In this document: piece after piece, positions 1-5,768 of the stretch | How positions within the stretch are numbered: position 1 is the first letter of the stretch | How the letters are laid out: each line of letters begins with the position of its first letter | DNA from: Candidatus Saccharibacteria bacterium UBA6039 | GTDB lineage: Bacteria; Patescibacteriota; Saccharimonadia; Saccharimonadales; Saccharimonadaceae | Assembly: GCA_002427805.1 (NCBI GenBank) | Contig: DIZB01000024.1 | Coordinates: 26,005 to 35,542 of the forward strand | Length of the DNA stretch: 9,538 nucleotides | Direction: 5' to 3' | Position numbers and translations under genes: made by a program | Notes under the pieces: generated by a model | Databases searched by the model: none | What the model saw: only the letters and a program-made list of their open reading frames with translations | What the model was told of the DNA's origin: nothing

Positions 1-1926
1 AACGTGCCTATTTGGGTAGCTGATTATGTGTTGTCGGGTTACGGCACCGGCGCGATTATGGCCGTACCTGCTCACGACGAGCGTGACCTTGCCTTTGCTG
101 AGAAATATAACTTACCGATCGTAAAAGTTGTTGAGCCACTATTTGTGCAGCGCGACACAGACAGTAAAGTGCGCGACGATGAACCCTTTGTTGAACGTCA
201 GGCAATTGCTGCGATCGTAAAGCATTGGTCAGAAGACAAATACATAGGTCTCAAATGGAAAAAAGTTGATTGGGACACGATTATTACTGGTGGTATTGAT
301 GAAGGCCAGACAGCGGAAGAGGCAGCTCGACGTGAAATTCAAGAAGAGACTGGCTATAAAAACCTGCGCCTCGTAAAGCGACTTGGTAACGTTCACTCAA
401 AATTCTTTCATGTGCCAAAGAATGAAAATCGCTTTGCGCACTTTAGCGTTTTTCAGTTTGAGCTTGAAAATGACGAGCGGGATGAAATGGCAGATGCTGA
501 AAAACAGATCCACGACGTGGTATGGCTGACGAGTGAGGAAATGGAAGCTTTTCGTTTGCCAGAATCTCAGCGCCATAACTGGAATGAGCTGAACGCAGGC
601 GCCGGCATCTACAAATCTGAGGGTGTGCTCGTTAATAGCGGCTCATTTGATGGTATGACAAGTAGCGACGCCCGCGAAGAAATCGTTGCGTGGCTTGAAG
701 AGCAGGGGACAGGGCGAAGCAAAACGACCTATAAGATGCGTGACTGGCTGATTAGTCGACAACGTTATTGGGGTGCGCCTATTCCTATTGTTCACTGTGA
801 GAAGCACGGTGCTGTGGCAGTACCAGAAGATCAGCTACCGGTGATTCTGCCTGAAGTAAAAGATTACGCACCAAAGGGCGATGGTAAAACAGCGCTTGCA
901 GGTGTGCAGGAATGGGTGAATACGACATGTCCGACATGCGGCGGTCCTGCGCTACGTGAAACCGATACGATGGACGGCTATGCCTGTAGTAGCTGGTATC
1001 TCCTTCGCTATACTGATCCGCACGATGACACACAGGCGTGGGATCCAGCGATTACTAATTACTGGGCACCGGTTGATTATTATGTTGGTGGTGATCATGC
1101 GGTAGCGCACCTTTTGTATGTACGTTTTTGGACACATGTTTTTAAAGAAATGGGCTTAACTGACTTTAAAGAGCCAGTTAAAAAATTAATCTATCACGGC
1201 TATATTAATGCCGAAGATGGTCGCAAGATGAGTAAGTCGCTGGGAAATGTGATTGATCCCCTCGATGTTATTAACCAAGGCTATGGCGCTGATGCACTTC
1301 GTACCTATCTATTATTCATGGGACCAATCGAAATTGATGCTGCCTGGAGCTCAAAGGGCATTGCAGGCGTGTACCGCTTCTTAAATCGTATTTGGGTGCT
1401 GGTACAACAATATCTTGAAAGTGATAAAGATTTCACAGGCAATGATACCCAGCTTATTCGAGCGAAAAATAAAACGATCCGCAAGGTGACGGATGATTTT
1501 CGTCGCATGAGCTTTAATACGGCAATTTCTGCCCTCATGGAATACACCAATGAACTATATAAATTGAAGGTTGATGGGTTCTCGGGCACTGCCTGGCACG
1601 AGGCATTAGTCGCACTTGCTCAGCTGATTGCGCCGTTTGCGCCTCATATGGCCGACGAGATCAATAAAGAACTCGGGAGTGACGTACTGGTTCAAAATAC
1701 GCAGTGGCCTGCGTGGGACGATGCGTTAATTGTGGACGAAACACTGACTATCATCGTGCAAGTAAACGGCAAGCTACGCGCCAAGCTTGATGTCGCGACC
1801 GACGCCAACGAAGACGAGATTAAGGCGCTTGCACTCTCGTCTGAGAACGTAACTGCATTTGTAGGCGACAAAAAACCAGCCAAGATCATTTATGTTCCTG
1901 GCCGGCTCGTAAATATTGTTGTTTAG
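1..1926 (+). CDS. leuS: Leucyl-tRNA synthetase (LeuRS), 3' part, with a Nudix domain inserted in the editing domain
   Basis: Charges tRNA-Leu with leucine in the cytoplasm and hydrolyses mischarged tRNA in its CP1 editing domain. The gene runs off the left edge, so the N-terminal catalytic part with the HIGH motif is missing; the frame is open from base 1 and no start codon is claimed. Counting from the codon at base 4, residues 11-28 are a typical LeuRS editing-site segment (GYGTGAIMAVPAHDERD, including the conserved HDxRD). Residues about 49-203 are a foreign Nudix domain, after which the editing fold resumes at GVLVNSGSFDGM (207-218). Then come RDWLISRQRYWGAPIPIV (246-263), a CPTC metal-knuckle half (309-312), KMSKS (408-412), an anticodon-binding helical domain, and a typical LeuRS C-terminal domain (VQVNGKLRAK, 585-594; KIIYVPGRLVNIVV at the end). 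The leucine-specific insertion that precedes KMSKS in E. coli is absent. The insertion is in frame and all flanking motifs are intact, so this is not a frameshift. It ends in TAG directly against the stop of the opposing gene. Confidence 0.96.
   Translation, partial: NVPIWVADYVLSGYGTGAIMAVPAHDERDLAFAEKYNLPIVKVVEPLFVQRDTDSKVRDDEPFVERQAIAAIVKHWSEDKYIGLKWKKVDWDTIITGGIDEGQTAEEAARREIQEETGYKNLRLVKRLGNVHSKFFHVPKNENRFAHFSVFQFELENDERDEMADAEKQIHDVVWLTSEEMEAFRLPESQRHNWNELNAGAGIYKSEGVLVNSGSFDGMTSSDAREEIVAWLEEQGTGRSKTTYKMRDWLISRQRYWGAPIPIVHCEKHGAVAVPEDQLPVILPEVKDYAPKGDGKTALAGVQEWVNTTCPTCGGPALRETDTMDGYACSSWYLLRYTDPHDDTQAWDPAITNYWAPVDYYVGGDHAVAHLLYVRFWTHVFKEMGLTDFKEPVKKLIYHGYINAEDGRKMSKSLGNVIDPLDVINQGYGADALRTYLLFMGPIEIDAAWSSKGIAGVYRFLNRIWVLVQQYLESDKDFTGNDTQLIRAKNKTIRKVTDDFRRMSFNTAISALMEYTNELYKLKVDGFSGTAWHEALVALAQLIAPFAPHMADEINKELGSDVLVQNTQWPAWDDALIVDETLTIIVQVNGKLRAKLDVATDANEDEIKALALSSENVTAFVGDKKPAKIIYVPGRLVNIVV
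148..612 (+). other. Nudix hydrolase domain embedded in the LeuRS CP1 editing domain
   Basis: About 155 extra residues sit between LPIVKVVEP and GIYKSEGVLVNSG, where E. coli LeuRS has only a short linker. The segment contains a Nudix box at residues 96-118 (bases 289-357): GG-IDEGQ-TAEEAAR-REIQEETGY. It fits GX5EX7REUXEEXGU except for glutamine (Q102) at the first glutamate; the metal-binding REXXEE glutamates (E111, E114, E115) are present. Upstream are strands resembling a Nudix core (AIAAIVKHW...KYIGLKWK, then DTIITGG). Downstream are an aromatic segment (FFHVPKNENRFAHFSVFQFEL) and a closing WLTSEEM element, as in many Nudix folds. Nudix enzymes cleave nucleoside diphosphates linked to another moiety. 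Here it may have such an activity, or it may be only a structural add-on to editing. Substrate unknown; boundaries approximate to about 10 residues. Confidence 0.9.
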
Positions 1927-2427
1927 CTACTTAGTCTCGAGCTGAGGAGGCGCTACTTCAACGATAACTTCGTCGTAACCACCCTTAAATTTTTTATCAA
2001 CAAGGTAAAAGACTGAATCTGGGTGTATGAGGTTTTGTGACGAAATATGCTCAGATGTCACATCTACGGCATTAAAATTAACAGGGTTATCTAAACCAAG
2101 CTGCTTTAGCTCGGCATGAGCTTGATCATAAATACGACCTGAGTTTATACCATTATCGATTAATGGGGTGCCAATAATCTCATCAGGACTTGCAGGTGTA
2201 GTTGCCGCTTTTTCTAATTCAGCAATAGTAGGTGCATGTGCGGCTTTTTCTGATGTTGAACTAGTAGGAGACGAATATGGCGTATGTTCGGCGTGAACAA
2301 TTCCACCAGTAATAGCAATTCCGATAGCAGCTCCACCCATAAATTGATACTTATGGTCTACGACAAAATCTTTTGCGCGTAAGATATCGGTTTTGAGTGT
2401 TCGTTTTTCAGATGTTCGTTGATTCAT
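1927..2427 (-). CDS. Unrecognised single-pass membrane protein, 166 aa
   Basis: I do not recognise a family. The N-terminus is charged (MNQRTSEKRTLKTDILRAKDF), followed by one hydrophobic segment at about residues 29-46 (FMGGAAIGIAITGGIVHA). Next is a low-complexity Ser/Thr/Ala/Pro stretch (about 49-82) and a more ordered C-terminal region (about 85-166) with IYDQAHAELKQLGL and NLIHPDSVFYLVDK. The latter vaguely recalls the end of a LysM repeat, too weakly to call. The layout suggests a membrane-anchored protein with its C-terminal domain outside the cytoplasm, but topology is inferred. The ATG at 2425-2427 lies 6 nt downstream of a near-consensus -10 box and has no room for a ribosome binding site, so the mRNA is probably leaderless. 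That clean promoter supports a real gene. It is convergent with leuS with no gap and divergent from rpmF. Confidence 0.75.
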   Translation of the reverse strand: MNQRTSEKRTLKTDILRAKDFVVDHKYQFMGGAAIGIAITGGIVHAEHTPYSSPTSSTSEKAAHAPTIAELEKAATTPASPDEIIGTPLIDNGINSGRIYDQAHAELKQLGLDNPVNFNAVDVTSEHISSQNLIHPDSVFYLVDKKFKGGYDEVIVEVAPPQLETK

Positions 2428-2433
2428 ACCAGT

Positions 2434-2462
2434 ATCATACCACTAATGTTAATAAATGTCAA
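2434..2462 (-). promoter_or_regulatory. Sigma70-type promoter for the minus-strand membrane-protein gene (leaderless)
   Basis: Read on the minus strand: -35 TTGACA at 2462-2457 (perfect), a 17-bp spacer, and -10 TATGAT at 2439-2434 preceded by TGG (extended -10). Only 6 nt separate the -10 from the ATG at 2427, so the expected transcription start falls at or within a base or two of the start codon. Confidence 0.8.
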
Positions 2463-2482
2463 TACTTACGAAGCATAACCAC

Positions 2483-2511
2483 TTGAATAGGGGCGCGTAA
2501 TCCGTTATAAT
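2483..2511 (+). promoter_or_regulatory. Sigma70-type promoter for the rpmF-nusB-Nudix-rnc operon
   Basis: -35 TTGAAT (2483-2488), 17-bp spacer, -10 TATAAT (2506-2511, perfect). The expected start is near 2518, giving a leader of about 37 nt with a good Shine-Dalgarno (AAGGAG, 2541-2546) 8 nt before the rpmF ATG. It sits back to back with the minus-strand promoter at 2434-2462. Confidence 0.82.
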
Positions 2512-2554
2512 ACAAGACAAGTTTTAACATATAACCGATAAAGGAGTTCTTTAC

Positions 2555-2737
2555 ATGGGACAACCAAAGAAACAGAGTAGCCCGCGCAAAACAGGTCTCC
2601 GTAGGAGTCACTTGCGCCTCGAGCTAGCTCGCCGCGTGAATGCGAAATCACCAGTCAAAGCCCGCGCTACTCGTAAAGAGACCGGCAAAGTACTTGCTAT
2701 CAAGTCTGTCAAAGCAGCCGCAAAAGCAGCAAATTAG
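2555..2737 (+). CDS. rpmF: Large ribosomal subunit protein bL32 (zinc-ribbon-less form)
   Basis: A 60-residue, very basic protein. The N-terminus MGQPKKQSSPRKTGLRRSHL matches the usual bL32 start (M-x-x-PKK-x-x-S-x-x-RxxxRRSH). bL32 binds 23S rRNA in the large subunit. Canonical bL32 continues into a zinc ribbon with four cysteines; here there is no cysteine, and the C-terminus is a Lys/Ala-rich tail (VLAIKSVKAAAKAAN). Cysteine-free forms of several zinc ribosomal proteins are known, so loss of the metal site is plausible. The call rests on the N-terminal motif, size, charge, strong promoter and RBS, and position ahead of nusB and rnc. Another small basic ribosomal or nucleoid protein is the alternative. 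It is separated from nusB by 55 nt without a terminator. Confidence 0.75.
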   Translation: MGQPKKQSSPRKTGLRRSHLRLELARRVNAKSPVKARATRKETGKVLAIKSVKAAAKAAN

Positions 2738-2792
2738 TAACACGCACGCTGTTATACCTTTAACATTTACATCAAAGAAAGAATAAAACGCT

Positions 2793-3251
2793 ATGGCATC
2801 TAATCGCCACCTCGGTCGCATTGTCGCATTGCAGAGTTTGTATGAATACGAATTTCGTCTGCAATGTAACGACAGCACTGTTGATATCGACGAAATTCTC
2901 GCCCGTAACCTTGATAGGTACGAGGCGGCGATTGACGATAAAGCATTCGTAGACGCTCTCGTGAAGGGCGTTTTGAAGGTTCAAGACGATATTGACGCTA
3001 AGATCGTTCCGATTGCACCTGATTGGCCAATTGAGCAGATTGCGCGAGTTGACCGTAACATTCTTCGGATTGGTATTTACGAATTGCTTCACCAAGCAGA
3101 CGTTGTGCCACCTAAAGTAGCGATTAATGAGGCCGTCGAGCTCGCCAAAGCGTTTGGTTCTGATAACTCAAGCAAGTTTGTGAACGGCGTACTCGGTACA
3201 GCTTACCGTACACTTGTGGAGGATACTCATAGTGGCAGCACCTCAGTTTGA
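2793..3251 (+). CDS. nusB: Transcription antitermination factor NusB
   Basis: NusB binds boxA RNA with ribosomal protein S10 and supports processive rRNA transcription. The 152-residue length is usual for NusB. The first helix reads RHLGRIVALQSLYEYEF (5-21). The hallmark C-terminal half is complete: W78...IARVDRNILRIGIYELL (83-99), then VPPKVAINEAVELAKAFG (105-122) and SSKFVNGVLGT (126-136). The ATG start has only a weak purine tract (AAGAAAG) upstream. There is no terminator after rpmF, so nusB is probably co-transcribed with it. Its 3' end overlaps the next gene by 20 nt. Confidence 0.96.
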   Translation: MASNRHLGRIVALQSLYEYEFRLQCNDSTVDIDEILARNLDRYEAAIDDKAFVDALVKGVLKVQDDIDAKIVPIAPDWPIEQIARVDRNILRIGIYELLHQADVVPPKVAINEAVELAKAFGSDNSSKFVNGVLGTAYRTLVEDTHSGSTSV

Positions 3252-3726
3252 TAAATTCAAAAAATATTTTAGCCGTAAAAAGCCGTCAATTCAAGAAATA
3301 GTTCGTGAGCCCACCGCTGGTGGAGTAGTATTCCGTCGTGACGCCGAAAATGGCATCGAAATCTTGCTTATTCAGGATGCGAAAGACCGTTGGACGATCC
3401 CTAAGGGGCACATTGAAGAGGGCGAGACTGCACAGCAAACTGCCAAGCGTGAAATTGGCGAAGAAGCCGGGCTCACTGATACAGACGTACTTGGCTGGCT
3501 CGGGAAGATTCACTTTCGTTACCGCCGGGTTGATAAGTTGGTCCTTATGACGACACAGATTTATCTGGTGCGCGCGAAGGGCGACACCAACGCTATTAAA
3601 AAAGAAGAATGGATGAATGGCATTAAGTGGTTTACATTTCACGACGCGCTTGATGCGATTGAATATGAAGACATTGGAAAGCTGATGTTACTTGCCATGA
3701 AACGCATCCGACAGGAGAATTTATAA
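3232..3726 (+). CDS. Stand-alone Nudix hydrolase, 164 aa
   Basis: Contains a textbook Nudix box at residues 59-81 (GHIEEGETAQQTAKREIGEEAGL), with every position of GX5EX7REUXEEXGU satisfied. It is preceded by AGGVVFRR (29-36), ILLIQD (44-49) and RWTIPKG (53-59), the arrangement seen in diadenosine-polyphosphate or diphosphoinositol-polyphosphate type and general NTP-cleaning Nudix enzymes. The substrate cannot be assigned from sequence. The start chosen is GTG at 3232, because GGAGGA (3218-3223) lies 8 nt upstream inside nusB; an in-frame TTG at 3214 has no such site. It overlaps nusB by 20 nt and shares one base with the rnc ATG (TAATG), so translation of the three is probably coupled. The basic N-terminus (KFKKYFSRKKP) might contact RNA or membrane, but this is speculative. 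Confidence 0.93.
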   Translation: MAAPQFDKFKKYFSRKKPSIQEIVREPTAGGVVFRRDAENGIEILLIQDAKDRWTIPKGHIEEGETAQQTAKREIGEEAGLTDTDVLGWLGKIHFRYRRVDKLVLMTTQIYLVRAKGDTNAIKKEEWMNGIKWFTFHDALDAIEYEDIGKLMLLAMKRIRQENL

Positions 3727-4445
3727 TGACCGGAATGTTAACTGCACCGTATCAAGATTTCGCACGCACGAATCTTGGGTTTGAGTTTACGGACATTCAA
3801 CTGCTTATTACGGCGCTCACGCACCGAAGCTATGTGAATGAGCATAAAAAAAGTGTCAGTGAGCACAATGAGCGGCTTGAATTTCTTGGTGACGCTGTTC
3901 TTGAGCTTGTCGTCACTGATTATCTTTTCCGCAACTATAGTGAACAAGAGGGAATTTTAACGAGCTGGCGTGCAGCACTTGTTCGTACCGAAAGTATTGG
4001 TGCAGCTGGAGACAAACTTGGCTACGAACCGCTGGTGCGCATGAGTCGTGGTGAGAAGCGGGGGAGTGATCGAGCTCGTCAGCAGATCTTAGCGAATGCG
4101 TTTGAGGCTGTCATTGGTGCGATTTATCTTGAACGTGGCTACGATGATGCGGCGGCCTTTATTCACACGCATATCGCGAGCAAACTTGAAGCGATTCTGA
4201 CGGCTGGCACATGGCGCGATGCAAAGTCACATTTACAAGAGGTATCTCAGCATATCGATGGCCAGACACCGCAGTACCGAGTCATTGAGGAAGTTGGCCC
4301 TGATCATGATAAGGTCTTTACGCTCGGTGTCTATGTAAAAGATCAGTTACTTGGTAAAGGCAGTGGACCCAGTAAGCAGGTTGCGCAACAACAGGCGGCA
4401 CAGGCGGCACTTGAAACATACCAAAAACGTGCTAAAACAGATTGA
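3726..4445 (+). CDS. rnc: Ribonuclease III
   Basis: Cleaves double-stranded RNA, including rRNA precursors. The 239 residues contain the catalytic domain with the signature HNERLEFLGDAVLE (47-60), giving metal/catalytic residues E49, E52 and D56. The second motif is ILANAFEAVIGAIYLERGY (121-139) with E127. A C-terminal dsRNA-binding domain (about 165-232) contains DAKSHLQE, the KVFTLGVYV strand and the GSGPSKQVAQQQAAQAAL helix. At the position of E. coli D114 there is N124, discussed in the findings. The ATG overlaps the Nudix stop by one base and has AGGAG (3713-3717) 8 nt upstream. It is the last gene of the rpmF operon; the next promoter begins within its stop codon region. Confidence 0.97.
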   Translation: MTGMLTAPYQDFARTNLGFEFTDIQLLITALTHRSYVNEHKKSVSEHNERLEFLGDAVLELVVTDYLFRNYSEQEGILTSWRAALVRTESIGAAGDKLGYEPLVRMSRGEKRGSDRARQQILANAFEAVIGAIYLERGYDDAAAFIHTHIASKLEAILTAGTWRDAKSHLQEVSQHIDGQTPQYRVIEEVGPDHDKVFTLGVYVKDQLLGKGSGPSKQVAQQQAAQAALETYQKRAKTD

Positions 4446-4470
4446 CGAACACCTCGAAACAGTGTAAACT
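4442..4470 (+). promoter_or_regulatory. Probable promoter for rpsP, overlapping the rnc stop codon
   Basis: -35 TTGACG (4442-4447, 5 of 6) includes the rnc TGA. After a 17-bp spacer comes -10 TAAACT (4465-4470, 4 of 6). It lies about 50 nt before the rpsP start, with no terminator between, so read-through from the rnc operon may also contribute. Confidence 0.6.
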
Positions 4471-4520
4471 AGAGCGAGTCGTAAAATTATATAAGAGAAA
4501 AGTGAAGGAACAAGTTATTT

Positions 4521-4955
4521 ATGCTCGCAATTCGATTGCAACGTGTTGGCCGCCAAGGCTACGCAACCTACCGCCTCGCCGTACAAGAGGCTAGCCGTCA
4601 TCCAAGTAGTGGCCGTGTGGTCGCCTATGTTGGTAGCTATAACCCACATACTAAGGATGCTAACGTTCAGGTTGAGCTTGCTCAAAAATACCTTGATAAC
4701 GGCGCACAGCCAACGCCTCGTGTTGTGAAACTTCTTGCAACTGCAGGTGTTAAACTTCCAAAGTGGGTAGTAAAAGCAGAAAATAAGACAAAGATAACTC
4801 GAAATGCTGATAAGCTTCGCAAGAACCAACCAAAGATTGAAGAACCAGAAATTGAGGAAGTTGTTGCTGAAGAAGCACCTGAAGTTGTCGAAGAGCCTAC
4901 CGAAACTCCTGAAGCTGAAGTTGCAACGGAGCCAGAAGCTAAGATCGAAGAATAA
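4521..4955 (+). CDS. rpsP: Small ribosomal subunit protein bS16 with acidic C-terminal tail
   Basis: bS16 is an early 30S assembly protein. Residues 1-85 form the whole usual domain: MLAIRLQRVGRQGYATYRLAVQEA (1-24), VAYVGSYNP (34-42), VELAQKYLDNGAQPTPRV (51-68), LLATAGV (71-77). The remaining 59 residues are an extension: first basic (KTKITRNADKLRKNQ), then strongly acidic and Glu/Pro/Val/Ala-rich (about 105-144), probably disordered. Length is 144 against roughly 80-90 for typical bS16. An AAGGA-type Shine-Dalgarno (4505-4509) precedes the ATG. The gene has its own promoter and terminator and sits ahead of khpA and trmD, a common order. Confidence 0.96.
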   Translation: MLAIRLQRVGRQGYATYRLAVQEASRHPSSGRVVAYVGSYNPHTKDANVQVELAQKYLDNGAQPTPRVVKLLATAGVKLPKWVVKAENKTKITRNADKLRKNQPKIEEPEIEEVVAEEAPEVVEEPTETPEAEVATEPEAKIEE

Positions 4956-4976
4956 AGTCACTTTTTGAAACATAAT

Positions 4977-5001
4977 AAACGCCCACCTCGGGCGTTTTTT
5001 T
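4977..5001 (+). terminator. Rho-independent terminator after rpsP
   Basis: An 8-bp stem (AAACGCCC 4977-4984 with GGGCGTTT 4990-4997) and a 5-nt loop (ACCTC), running into a run of seven T ending at 5001. It separates rpsP from khpA transcription. Confidence 0.93.
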
Positions 5002-5154
5002 GTATTCGGACGTCTTTACTAGGCATGTACATTTACTAAGGATTACCTTAAAGAAGAGTGGACCCTCACTAAGACAAAATGAAGGATTTATAGATAGATT
5101 TTACGGTGACAACACAGTAGGATGACGCATTGAAAAGGGTAGAGAACGTGCTTG

Positions 5155-5163
5155 TGGTACAAT
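5155..5163 (+). promoter_or_regulatory. Probable extended -10 promoter for khpA
   Basis: TGG-TACAAT (5155-5163) is an extended -10 element; no good -35 lies at 16-18 bp. TTGAAA at 5130-5135 is 22 bp away, too far for a normal spacer. The predicted start near 5170 gives a leader of about 33 nt before ATG 5203. The rest of the intergenic stretch 5002-5154 shows nothing I can name. Confidence 0.5.
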
Positions 5164-5202
5164 GGATGTACGATAACGTTCGTAATCAGTATGGAGGGCA
5201 GT

Positions 5203-5619
5203 ATGGCAACAATCGACCAACAATTCGTAGAATATATCGTAAAATCAGTCGTTGGACATCCCGATGATGTCGTAGTTGAACGTATTATTGATGAAAAAGG
5301 CGTGCTTTTAAGCCTGACTGTGAATCCAGAGGATCTTGGACGCGTGATTGGTAAGCGTGGCGTGACTGCACAGAGCCTTCGAACGCTTCTTCGAGCGCTT
5401 GGCACAAAGAACGATGCTCGCTATAACTTGAAGATTGTGAACAATGATGATGACCGTGAGCACTACGTGGTCTCCTTCGATAATGGATCACAGACGCATG
5501 ATGATAGCTCAGTTCAAGAGCCTGTGAACAACTCTACAGATGAGCCTGTGGATAATGCTAGTGATTACTCAAAAAAGACCCGCGAAGAGCTTGCGGAACT
5601 CGATGATCTCGATATATAA
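5203..5619 (+). CDS. khpA: KH-domain RNA-binding protein KhpA with C-terminal extension
   Basis: Small KH-domain RNA-binding protein; the family acts as a post-transcriptional regulator or RNA chaperone and is normally encoded next to rpsP. Residues 8-78 match the family: FVEYIVKSVVGHPDDVVVE (8-26), LTVNPEDLGRVIGKRGVTAQSLRTLLRALG (38-67), with the RNA-contacting GxxG loop at G50-K-R-G53. Family members usually end near residue 75-80. This one has about 60 extra residues, Asp/Asn/Ser-rich, ending in a charged helix-like stretch (KKTREELAELDDLDI). Start chosen at ATG 5203 because GGAGGG (5193-5198) lies just upstream; the in-frame ATG at 5191 and TTG at 5152 extend into the RBS and the -10 box. 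Confidence 0.92.
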   Translation: MATIDQQFVEYIVKSVVGHPDDVVVERIIDEKGVLLSLTVNPEDLGRVIGKRGVTAQSLRTLLRALGTKNDARYNLKIVNNDDDREHYVVSFDNGSQTHDDSSVQEPVNNSTDEPVDNASDYSKKTREELAELDDLDI

Positions 5620-5620
5620 T

Positions 5621-5698
5621 CATTCTTAGTACAAAGAACTTCTTTGAACTGCGAGAATGCTCTATGCGAGCAAACCTCTCTACAAGAGAACAGGTTTG
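5621..5698 (+). other. Structured RNA region between khpA and its terminator (two imperfect hairpins)
   Basis: Hairpin 1, 5621-5659: seven pairs (5621-5627 with 5653-5659), three pairs (5628-5630 with 5648-5650), an A-A mismatch, then CAAAG (5632-5636) with CTTTG (5642-5646) around an AACTT loop. Hairpin 2, 5671-5698: CAAACCT (5671-5677) with AGGTTTG (5692-5698), a 3-nt bulge, then CTCT (5678-5681) with AGAG (5685-5688) and an ACA loop. An alternative stem TGCTC/GAGCA (5658-5662 with 5668-5672) would compete with both. A terminator follows at 5715. It could be the structured 3' UTR of khpA or a small RNA released from it. It matches no RNA family I know. Confidence 0.55.
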
Positions 5699-5714
5699 AG
5701 AGCCTTATGTGAAT

Positions 5715-5742
5715 AAAAAACCGCCTTTTGAGGTGGTTTTTT
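5715..5742 (+). terminator. Rho-independent terminator after khpA
   Basis: A 12-bp stem (5715-5726 with 5731-5742, one G-U pair) with core ACCGCCT/AGGTGGT, loop TTTG (5727-5730), and six T at the 3' side; A-tract and T-tract make it potentially bidirectional. It lies only 26 nt before the trmD ATG. Confidence 0.9.
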
Positions 5743-5768
5743 AGTTGAAATGACATACACTATAAAAG

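Noticed and set aside
148..612. Assembly error or fused separate Nudix gene in leuS.
   Set aside because: The frame stays open through both junctions, with complete LeuRS motifs on either side and no internal stop or start context; kept as a real insertion.
3214..3231. Nudix hydrolase start at TTG 3214.
   Set aside because: The Shine-Dalgarno GGAGGA lies downstream of it and is correctly spaced for GTG 3232.
4515..4973. A 152-codon minus-strand frame opposite rpsP.
   Set aside because: Phe/Leu/Ser-rich translation of the antisense of an acidic coding tail; rpsP on the plus strand is certain.
5152..5202. khpA start at TTG 5152 or ATG 5191.
   Set aside because: TTG 5152 is upstream of the -10 box, and the ATG at 5191 overlaps the ribosome binding site used by ATG 5203.
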